Assembly: GCA_016296165.1 (NCBI GenBank)
Contig: JAEDJV010000030.1
Span: 1 to 21,371, forward strand
Length of the DNA stretch: 21,371 nucleotides
Direction: 5' to 3'
DNA from: Oscillospiraceae bacterium
GTDB taxonomy: Bacteria; Bacillota; Clostridia; Oscillospirales; Ruminococcaceae
Shown: positions 14,824 to 21,371 of the stretch, in pieces
Layout of the letters: the number at the start of each line of letters is the position of its first letter
Position numbering within the stretch: the first letter of the stretch is position 1
Made by a program: the position numbers and the translations under genes
The notes under the pieces: model-generated
Seen by the model: the letters and a program-made list of their open reading frames with translations, nothing else
The model's database searches: none
Told to the model about the DNA's origin: nothing

Positions 14824-17403
14824 ATGAAACGGCTTGTTATAGGAATACTGGCACATGTTGACTCAGGAAAAACCACACTTTCTGAAGGCATGCTTTACAG
14901 TTCAGGTGACATCAGAAAACTTGGAAGAGTTGATCATAAAACATCATTTCTTGATACATATTCTCTTGAAAAAGAGAGGGGAATCACTATTTTTTCGAAG
15001 CAGGCCGTTCTGCATCTTGATGATGCAGAGATAACACTACTTGACACTCCGGGACATATTGATTTTTCAGCAGAAACCGAGAGAACTCTTCAGGTGCTTG
15101 ATTACGCTGTTCTTGTAATAAATGGTTCGGACGGAGTGCAAAATCACACAAGAACTCTGTGGAAACTTCTTGAGAGATATAACGTTCCGGTCTTTGTTTT
15201 TATAAATAAGATGGATCTTCCGGGGACGGACAGAGAAGTACTTCTGACAGAGATGAAATTAAAACTTTCTGACTGCTGCTGTGACTTTGATATTGATAAT
15301 ACTTCTGATGAATTCTATGAAGAAACAGCGTCTCATGATGAGAAGCTTATGCAGGAATTTTTTGATAATAATAAAGTCAGTCACGAAGGTATTATCAGGT
15401 GCATACGGGAAAGAAAGATATTTCCATGTTTTTTTGGTTCAGCGCTTAAACTTGACGGCGTTGAAAATTTTCTGAAAAAACTTAATGAATATACTGTTCA
15501 GGATGAACTAAAAGAAGATTTTTCCGCAAAAGTTTTTAAAATATCAGAAGACGATCAGGGGAACCGGCTTAGTTATATCAAGATAACAGGTGGGAGGCTC
15601 AAAGTAAAGGAACAGATATCGAACCAGAAGATAAATCACATACGAGTTTATTCTGGCACAAAATTTCAGGCAGTTGAAACAGCTGTTCAGGGAATGGTTG
15701 CTGCGGTGACTGGTTTGGCAGACTCGTATCCGGGTCAGGGCCTTGGCAGCGAAAACGATTCTCCTGCTGCACTTCTGGAACCTGTACTTACTTACAAAGC
15801 ACAGCTTTCACCTGAAATAAATATTCACGAGGCTGTTTCAGCTTTCAGACGACTTGAGGCAGAAGAACCGAAACTTCATGTTATCTGGAATGAACAGCTT
15901 AAGGAAATACATATTCAGGTTATGGGCGAGATGCAGCTCGACATTGTGAAGGCGCTTATGATGGAGAGGTTTCATATGGAAGTGGAATTTGTTCATGGTA
16001 ATGTTGCCTATAAAGAAACCATTGCTGAAGCTGTAGAAGGTGTAGGGCATTATGAACCACTCAGACATTATGCCGAGGTTCATCTTTTGCTTGAACCCGG
16101 AGAACAGGGTAGTGGTCTTGTTTTTGAAACAGACTGTCGTGAAGAGATACTGGATAAAAACTGGCAGCGTCTTGTTATGACGCATCTTAACGAAAAAACA
16201 CATAATGGTGTTCTTACTGGTTCTCCGGTTACTGACATGAAGATTACACTTGTTTCAGGACGTGCTCATCTGAAACATACAGAAGGCGGTGACTTCAGAC
16301 AGGCTACATATCGTGCGGTAAGAAACGGATTAAGACATGCGCAGAGTATTTTGCTTGAACCGTATTATGATTACATTCTGGAGATTCCTTCTGAATATGT
16401 TGGAAGGGCAATCTCTGATCTTACCAGGATGGACTGCAGTTTTTCACCTCCGGAGGTAAACGGAGATATTTCAGTAATAACCGGAACCGGACCTGTTGCA
16501 GCAGTTAAGGATTATCATACAGAGCTTATGGGATATACAAAGGGAAAAGGGATTTTTACATGTACTCCTGCGGGTTATAAACCATGTCATAATTCTGAAG
16601 AAGTTATAGAGCAAATGAATTATAACTGTGATAGTGATGTTGAGAATTCGTGTGATTCTGTTTTCTGTTCTCATGGAGCCGGATTTGTTGTTAAGTGGAA
16701 TGAAGTTGGTGAATATATGCATTTGCCGGGCCTACCTGGACTTAATTATGGAAAACAAACTGAAAAACACGAAGATGAAAAGTCTTCATCTGCAGGGAAG
16801 ACAGTATCAGAATTCCGAAAAAGTGTGGATTCGGAAAAAGAACTGATGGCTATTTTTGAAATGGCTTATGGAAAACAGGATAATAATGAGCAGAAAAAAT
16901 CTTTTAAGTCAAAGAAAGACAGAGAAAGACTTCAGGTGACATATAAAGCCAGACCGATTCCAAAGGGTCCTGAATATCTTCTGGTTGACGGATACAATAT
17001 CATTTTTTCATGGAGAGAGTTAAAAGATATTTCAACTTCCAATCTTGATCTTGCACGCAGTATGCTTATTAATACTATGTGCAATTATCAGGGAGTGTAC
17101 GGATGTGAAGTGATAGTTGTGTTTGATGCCTATAAGGTAAAGGGGAGTGTCAGGGAAGTAGAAAAAGTCGGAAACATAAGTGTGATCTATACTAAGGAAT
17201 CTGAAACGGCTGATATGTATATAGAAAAAGCCTCACATGATTTAAGCAGGAAACATCGTGTAAGAGTTGCTACTTCAGATGGAATGGAACAACTTATTAT
17301 ACTTGGAAACGGTGCTTTCAGAATTTCCGCTGCTGAACTTTATGAAGAAGTAAAAATTGCAGATAAAAGAATACAGGATTATATCAGAGAAAATACAAAA
17401 TAG
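14824..17403 (+). CDS. Ribosomal-protection-type GTPase fused to a Rae1/YacP-like NYN nuclease domain
   Basis: Residues 1-640 form an EF-G-like GTPase of the Tet(M)/Tet(O) class: G1 AHVDSGKTT (10-18), RGIT, DTPGH (74-78), NKMD (128-131), then domains II-V. Tet proteins usually stop near 640; this one has 859. After a charged linker (about 640-705) comes an NYN domain (about 718-850): LLVDGYNII (Asp 722), VVFDAYKVKG (Asp 768), ETADMYIEK (Glu 794, Asp 797), VATSDG (Asp 819). These match B. subtilis YacP/Rae1 as I recall it, a ribosome-associated endoribonuclease cutting mRNA in the A site. The domain IV tip reads HLKHTEGGDFR (482-492), not the SPVSTPADFR loop of true tetracycline-resistance proteins, so drug resistance is doubtful. 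AAAGGAG lies seven bases before the ATG. A role in ribosome rescue or mRNA surveillance is inference. Confidence 0.88.
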   Translation: MKRLVIGILAHVDSGKTTLSEGMLYSSGDIRKLGRVDHKTSFLDTYSLEKERGITIFSKQAVLHLDDAEITLLDTPGHIDFSAETERTLQVLDYAVLVINGSDGVQNHTRTLWKLLERYNVPVFVFINKMDLPGTDREVLLTEMKLKLSDCCCDFDIDNTSDEFYEETASHDEKLMQEFFDNNKVSHEGIIRCIRERKIFPCFFGSALKLDGVENFLKKLNEYTVQDELKEDFSAKVFKISEDDQGNRLSYIKITGGRLKVKEQISNQKINHIRVYSGTKFQAVETAVQGMVAAVTGLADSYPGQGLGSENDSPAALLEPVLTYKAQLSPEINIHEAVSAFRRLEAEEPKLHVIWNEQLKEIHIQVMGEMQLDIVKALMMERFHMEVEFVHGNVAYKETIAEAVEGVGHYEPLRHYAEVHLLLEPGEQGSGLVFETDCREEILDKNWQRLVMTHLNEKTHNGVLTGSPVTDMKITLVSGRAHLKHTEGGDFRQATYRAVRNGLRHAQSILLEPYYDYILEIPSEYVGRAISDLTRMDCSFSPPEVNGDISVITGTGPVAAVKDYHTELMGYTKGKGIFTCTPAGYKPCHNSEEVIEQMNYNCDSDVENSCDSVFCSHGAGFVVKWNEVGEYMHLPGLPGLNYGKQTEKHEDEKSSSAGKTVSEFRKSVDSEKELMAIFEMAYGKQDNNEQKKSFKSKKDRERLQVTYKARPIPKGPEYLLVDGYNIIFSWRELKDISTSNLDLARSMLINTMCNYQGVYGCEVIVVFDAYKVKGSVREVEKVGNISVIYTKESETADMYIEKASHDLSRKHRVRVATSDGMEQLIILGNGAFRISAAELYEEVKIADKRIQDYIRENTK

Positions 17404-17407
17404 CGTA

Positions 17408-17445
17408 CAAAAGTGACTTTGAACATATGGCAAAGTCACTTTTTT
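17408..17445 (+). terminator. Rho-independent terminator after the GTPase-NYN gene
   Basis: AAAAGTGACTTTG (17409-17421) pairs perfectly with CAAAGTCACTTTT (17431-17443) around a nine-base loop and ends in six T. It begins five bases after the stop codon. Confidence 0.92.
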
Positions 17446-17499
17446 GTTCGCTTTTTATGTTTTTGGAAAATAAAATTTTTCAGAAAATGCACAAAGGTA

Positions 17500-17529
17500 T
17501 TGACAAATTTAAGAGTTTAAGTGTACAAT
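17500..17529 (+). promoter_or_regulatory. Sigma-A-type promoter of the GH127 gene
   Basis: A perfect TTGACA (17500-17505), an 18-base spacer, then TACAAT (17524-17529). The flanks are AT-rich. The start should fall near 17536, giving a leader of about 50 bases to the ATG at 17588. No catabolite-repression or other operator was recognised. Confidence 0.8.
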
Positions 17530-17587
17530 TTGATATATGAAAAGAAGTTTTCACCAGGAAGATTTCTAATGAAAGGATTGAATTATT

Positions 17588-20500
17588 ATGGGCAAAGTTA
17601 CAATGAAAAGGATATTGTCTTTGGCGATATCAGGAACAATGCTGCTTTCAGCATCCGGTACATTTGGTTGTACAGATGTACTTAACTTTTCTGATACAGC
17701 GGTTGTATATGCTGAATCAGAAGATATTCGGGATTTCTCAATCAATGATGTGAATATGACAGACAAATATGTTACAAATGCATTTGCTCTGGAACTAAAG
17801 TATCTTCTTTCTTTTGACAACAACAGGCTTCTTGCCGGATTCCGTGAAAATGCAGGACTGAATACCTACGGAGCTAAGAGATATGGCGGCTGGGAAAATA
17901 CACTTATTGGCGGTCACAGCATTGGCCATTACCTTACGGCTCTTTCTCAGGCGTACCAGAATCCTAATGTTTCTGCAACAGACCGTGATGCTTTAATGAA
18001 CAAGATGAAAGCTCTTGTTGACGGTATGAAGGAATGCCAGAAAAATTCAAAAGGGCGTCCGGGATTTGTATGGGCTGCAACTAAAGGAAATCAGTCAAAT
18101 GTTGAATTTCAGTTTGATAACGTCGAAAACAGAAAGACAAATATCATACAGGAAGCATGGGTTCCATGGTATACAATGCACAAGCTTATAGCTGGTCTGG
18201 TTGATGTATATAAAAATACAGGCTACGACGCAGCAAAGGAAGTTGCGTGCGGACTTGGCGACTGGACATATGACCGATGCAGCAGGTGGAGTTCGCAGAC
18301 ACATTCAACAGTATTAAGCGTTGAGTACGGCGGAATGAATGATTGTCTCTATGATTTATACTCGATTACAAACAATCAGAAATATGCAGAGGCTGCTCAT
18401 TTTTTCGATGAAACAGCGTTGTTTGACAAGGTACTCAATGGTGGAGCAAACGTGCTTAACGGTAAGCATGCCAACACAACCATTCCAAAGTTTATGGGTG
18501 CCCTCAAGAGATACATGGTGCTTGGTGAAAAAGATGAAAAGTATCTTCAGTACGCTACTGCGTTCTGGGATATGGTAACAACACACCATACATACATTAC
18601 AGGCGGAAACAGTGAATGGGAACATTTTGGAAATGATGACGTTCTTGATAAGGAAAGAACAAACTGTAACTGTGAAACATGTAATTCGTATAACATGCTG
18701 AAACTGAGTCGTGAGCTTTTCAAGATAACAGGTGACAAGAAATATATGGATTTTTATGAGAGAACATATTACAACTCCATTCTCTCCTCACAGAATCCTG
18801 TTACAGGTATGACAACATACTTCCAGCCAATGGCCACAGGATATTTTAAGGTTTACAGTTCAGAATTTGATCATTTCTGGTGCTGTACAGGAAGTGGTAT
18901 GGAAAGTTTTACAAAACTCGGTGATACCATGTATATGCATAACGGAAACACACTATATGTAAATTTCTATCAGAGCTCAGTTCTGACGTGGAAGGAACAG
19001 AATGTTACTATTACTCAGGAAAGTACAATTCCAGACGGTGAAACCGTAAAATTCACAGTAGATGGTTCTGGTTCACTGGATTTACGTTTCCGCATTCCAG
19101 ACTGGAAAGCAGGAAACATAAGTATTACTGTAAACGGACAGAAGACATCCTACACTGAGGTTGACGGGTATGCTCAGGTTAAGCGTGATTTCAGCAGCGG
19201 CGATGTTGTTGAACTTACCATACCGGAAGAAGTTAAGGCACATACTCTTCCGGATGCAAGAGGAAAAGTATATGCATTTACATACGGACCGGTTGTACTT
19301 AGTGCGGAACTTGGTACTGAAAACATGAAAAAAGGTTCAACTGGTATGTGGGTTACAATTCCTGAAGAGAAGATCGCAGGAAATGAAAATATTACAGTAA
19401 ACAAGGAAAACGGTTCAGTTTCATTGTTTATGTCTGATATAGGAAAATATCTCACAAAAGATCCGAATTCAATGAAATTTACTCTTAACGGAACAAACAG
19501 AAAGCTTGTATTCAGCCCTCATTACAGACAGTATGAACAGCGTTATGGTATCTACTGGTATTTTAATAATGCAGATTCAGTTGTTGAAACTGAACTTCCA
19601 AGAGCGAAATATACTGTATCAGATACAGTTCAGCCTGGTTACGGTCAGTATGAAAATGATGATCTCCATAATATGCAGGAATATCAGTCAAAGAGTGTGA
19701 CTTCAGACAGTACTTACAGATATACATCCGGCAATGGATACTTTGGATATCAGATGGCTGTTGATGAAAGTGCAGATTATTCTGTTTTGACAGTTAAGTT
19801 CAGAAAAGAGGACAATGGAAAAACAATCAAAGTACGTGTAGGTGATAAGATTCTTTTAGATGAAAAATTAAACTATACCGGAAGTGAAAGTGTTTATGAC
19901 GTTAAACTTATTGTTCCGCCGGAAGTTATATCCTCATGTGTAAAAGATGTTGATGCCAACGGAACAACTTATAGTGCAGTAGATGTATTCTTCTCATCAT
20001 CTGACGGAAAAGAATCAGCTAAAGTTTGTGATTTCATTTATATGACAGCGGTTAAGACTCTTTATGAATCTGACAGCAATATTGCTTATTTTGTGGACTG
20101 CGGTGACCATGATACTTCAACAACGACCGGAACAGATAAACTTGGTTATTATAACAGTCATACAGAGCAGGTATATGGTCCTGATGAAGTAACTGGTGCC
20201 GAATGGGGAATTATTGATGACACGACTGATCAGTATAACGCTTCCTCAAAGAGCAAGGCTATTTACACAGCAAATACATGGGCTTATGAATTTAATACTG
20301 CTGACAATCAGGATAAGGCAAACAGTAACAGATATACAAAAAATCAGTATGAAAACAATATCGAAAGACATCTTGATTACGGCTTTACACTTCCAAACGG
20401 TTCATATACAGTAGAAGTGGGATTCTGTGATCCGTGGAAATGCTCTAACAACCCGGTGGTCTATGCAAACTATGGCACAGATAATCAGAGTACTGTTATA

Positions 20501-20830
20501 GAAAAAGTATCAGTAAACGGCAATACTAAAGCCGAAGGTAAGGTTAATGTAACAGACGGTAAGCTGACACTTAACTTCAAAACAGAAGACAAATGTATAA
20601 ATGTAAGCTACATTATAATCAGATTTGATGTAAGAGCTGAACTTCCGTCAGGTGGTATCAAGGGCGACCTTAATGGCGACGGCATAGTTGATGTGACTGA
20701 TGCTGTAGTTATGGAAAAGTATATGCTTACTGATGAAGGAGTTTTTGACGGATATAATGCAGATATGGATGATTCATGCAGTTTGGGAATTTTGGATATG
20801 GTACTTCTGAAGAATAAGCTTGTACAATAA
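17588..20830 (+). CDS. Secreted GH127/DUF1680 beta-L-arabinofuranosidase with C-terminal dockerin
   Basis: Removes beta-L-arabinofuranose from plant polysaccharide or glycoprotein side chains (family role; GH146 is a close alternative). ATG 17588 has AAAGGA ten bases upstream; Met 6 is a second option. A signal peptide spans about 1-42 (basic start, hydrophobic 9-27, possible cleavage after VVYA). The catalytic region (about 60-640) has GGWENTLIGGHSIGHYL, an acid/base candidate at Glu 343 or 345, CETC (Glu 363, Cys 365) and WCCTG (Cys 432, 433), matching the zinc-bound cysteine nucleophile site of HypBA1. Two beta-rich modules follow (about 680-840 and 845-1018), the second probably carbohydrate-binding. 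A dockerin ends the protein (about 1024-1080): repeat one, GDLNGDGIVDVTDAV, is canonical; repeat two, NADMDDSCSLGILD, has Ser and Gly at two calcium positions. Probably cellulosome-attached. Its own promoter and terminator flank it. Confidence 0.92.
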   Translation: MGKVTMKRILSLAISGTMLLSASGTFGCTDVLNFSDTAVVYAESEDIRDFSINDVNMTDKYVTNAFALELKYLLSFDNNRLLAGFRENAGLNTYGAKRYGGWENTLIGGHSIGHYLTALSQAYQNPNVSATDRDALMNKMKALVDGMKECQKNSKGRPGFVWAATKGNQSNVEFQFDNVENRKTNIIQEAWVPWYTMHKLIAGLVDVYKNTGYDAAKEVACGLGDWTYDRCSRWSSQTHSTVLSVEYGGMNDCLYDLYSITNNQKYAEAAHFFDETALFDKVLNGGANVLNGKHANTTIPKFMGALKRYMVLGEKDEKYLQYATAFWDMVTTHHTYITGGNSEWEHFGNDDVLDKERTNCNCETCNSYNMLKLSRELFKITGDKKYMDFYERTYYNSILSSQNPVTGMTTYFQPMATGYFKVYSSEFDHFWCCTGSGMESFTKLGDTMYMHNGNTLYVNFYQSSVLTWKEQNVTITQESTIPDGETVKFTVDGSGSLDLRFRIPDWKAGNISITVNGQKTSYTEVDGYAQVKRDFSSGDVVELTIPEEVKAHTLPDARGKVYAFTYGPVVLSAELGTENMKKGSTGMWVTIPEEKIAGNENITVNKENGSVSLFMSDIGKYLTKDPNSMKFTLNGTNRKLVFSPHYRQYEQRYGIYWYFNNADSVVETELPRAKYTVSDTVQPGYGQYENDDLHNMQEYQSKSVTSDSTYRYTSGNGYFGYQMAVDESADYSVLTVKFRKEDNGKTIKVRVGDKILLDEKLNYTGSESVYDVKLIVPPEVISSCVKDVDANGTTYSAVDVFFSSSDGKESAKVCDFIYMTAVKTLYESDSNIAYFVDCGDHDTSTTTGTDKLGYYNSHTEQVYGPDEVTGAEWGIIDDTTDQYNASSKSKAIYTANTWAYEFNTADNQDKANSNRYTKNQYENNIERHLDYGFTLPNGSYTVEVGFCDPWKCSNNPVVYANYGTDNQSTVIEKVSVNGNTKAEGKVNVTDGKLTLNFKTEDKCINVSYIIIRFDVRAELPSGGIKGDLNGDGIVDVTDAVVMEKYMLTDEGVFDGYNADMDDSCSLGILDMVLLKNKLVQ

Positions 20831-20842
20831 TTATATTAGCAG

Positions 20843-20878
20843 AATCCTGTTGTTCTAAGTGGGGACAGCAGGATTTTT
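20843..20878 (+). terminator. Rho-independent terminator after the GH127 gene
   Basis: AATCCTGTTGT (20843-20853) pairs with ACAGCAGGATT (20865-20875) with one G-T pair, an 11-base loop and a run of five T. It starts 12 bases after the stop codon. Confidence 0.88.
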
Positions 20879-20886
20879 GATTTATA

Positions 20887-20915
20887 TTGCTTGTATAACT
20901 GAATTATGGTATACT
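20887..20915 (+). promoter_or_regulatory. Probable promoter of the PflX-like gene
   Basis: TTGCTT (20887-20892), a 17-base spacer, then TATACT (20910-20915), about 30 bases before the ATG at 20946. The -35 is imperfect, but the spacing and -10 are good and a terminator lies directly upstream. Confidence 0.65.
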
Positions 20916-20945
20916 TGGTTTAGTAAATAATCAGAGGTAATACAG

Positions 20946-21371
20946 ATGAATAATTCAATTTTAACTGAATGCACTCTCTGTCCGCGTAATTGCCATGCAG
21001 ACAGAACAGTTACTGTCGGATACTGTAATGCACCAGCAACAATAACAGCGGCACGAGCTTCTCTTCATATGTGGGAAGAACCATGTATATCGGGTGAAAA
21101 CGGCTCAGGAACAGTATTTTTTTCAGGATGTCCGTTAAAATGTGTTTACTGTCAGAACGCTGCAATATCAGACTGTAGTAAAGGAAAGGAAATCAGTGAA
21201 GACAGACTTGCTGAAATTTTCATTGAACTTGAGCAGAAAGGTGCTGCCAATATAAATCTTGTAACCCCTACACATTACACATTGTCTGTCATAAATGCTG
21301 TCAGAACAGCAAGAGATAATGGACTTAGCATACCAATAGTGTATAACTGCAGCGGTTACGAGAAAACTGAA
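20946..21371 (+). CDS. PflX-like radical SAM protein (3'-truncated by window edge)
   Basis: The first 142 codons of a radical SAM protein resembling the putative pyruvate-formate-lyase-activating enzymes of the PflX type (COG1313, recalled). A cysteine-rich start (ECTLCPRNCHADR) and GYCNAP are followed by the cluster motif CPLKCVYCQN (CxxxCxxC), which holds the 4Fe-4S cluster that cleaves S-adenosylmethionine. NLVTPTHYT and IPIVYNCSGYE are typical of the barrel strands. The ATG follows AGAGG by eight bases. No glycyl-radical enzyme is visible nearby, so the target protein is unknown. The C-terminal half lies beyond the window. Confidence 0.88.
   Translation, partial: MNNSILTECTLCPRNCHADRTVTVGYCNAPATITAARASLHMWEEPCISGENGSGTVFFSGCPLKCVYCQNAAISDCSKGKEISEDRLAEIFIELEQKGAANINLVTPTHYTLSVINAVRTARDNGLSIPIVYNCSGYEKTE

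Noticed and set aside
14824..17403. Acquired tetracycline-resistance element
   Set aside because: No transposase, integrase or flanking repeats; base composition matches neighbours; the domain IV loop differs from resistance proteins; a C-terminal nuclease domain is present.
1..21371. CRISPR arrays, tRNA or rRNA genes, insertion sequences, prophage
   Set aside because: I saw no regularly spaced repeats, cloverleaf or ribosomal RNA sequence, transposase motif or phage gene on either strand.

Overview
The window looks like chromosomal DNA from a low-GC, Gram-positive anaerobe of the Oscillospiraceae, most likely a cellulosome-forming Ruminococcus. Two secreted proteins at opposite ends carry dockerin-type calcium repeats: a GH25 lysozyme at the left edge and a GH127-type arabinofuranosidase near the right. 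The IspH-ribosomal S1 fusion, the FtsK/SpoIIIE motor, a YgiQ-type radical SAM enzyme and a DUF1836 regulator all fit the Clostridia. I see no phage, insertion sequence, CRISPR, tRNA or rRNA.

Layout. (1) 1-1058 (+): the 3' part of a dockerin/coiled-coil/GH25 lysozyme gene, ending in a hairpin terminator shared with the converging gene. (2) 1084-3325 (-): DUF1836 regulator, SPFH/prohibitin-like membrane protein, and thiamine pyrophosphokinase, transcribed leftwards from a good sigma-A-type promoter at 3426-3454. (3) 3326-3927: a regulatory gap holding that promoter, a terminator, a possible 42-codon gene on the minus strand, and the rightward promoter of the next block. (4) 3928-14734 (+): eight closely packed genes that probably form one operon: ftsK/spoIIIE, ygiQ-like, a ComEC-type metallo-beta-lactamase-fold protein, an RpiR-type regulator, a HI0933-type flavoprotein, cmk, plsC, and an ispH-S1 fusion. 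The last three form a recurrent Clostridia cluster covering CMP recycling, phospholipid synthesis and isoprenoid/translation functions. (5) 14824-17403 (+): an EF-G-like GTPase of the tetracycline ribosomal-protection type, fused at its C terminus to a Rae1/YacP-like NYN ribonuclease domain. (6) 17588-20830 (+): a secreted, dockerin-bearing GH127 enzyme with its own promoter and terminator. (7) 20946-end (+): the 5' part of a PflX-like radical SAM gene.

Two items deserve most attention. The GTPase-NYN fusion joins a factor that enters the ribosomal A site to a nuclease family known to cut mRNA there, so it may be a single-polypeptide ribosome-rescue or mRNA-surveillance factor rather than a drug-resistance protein. 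The ispH-S1 fusion carries a strong internal Shine-Dalgarno sequence and an in-frame ATG exactly at the domain junction, and lysine codon use flips sharply there. One gene may therefore yield both the bifunctional protein and a separate S1 protein.
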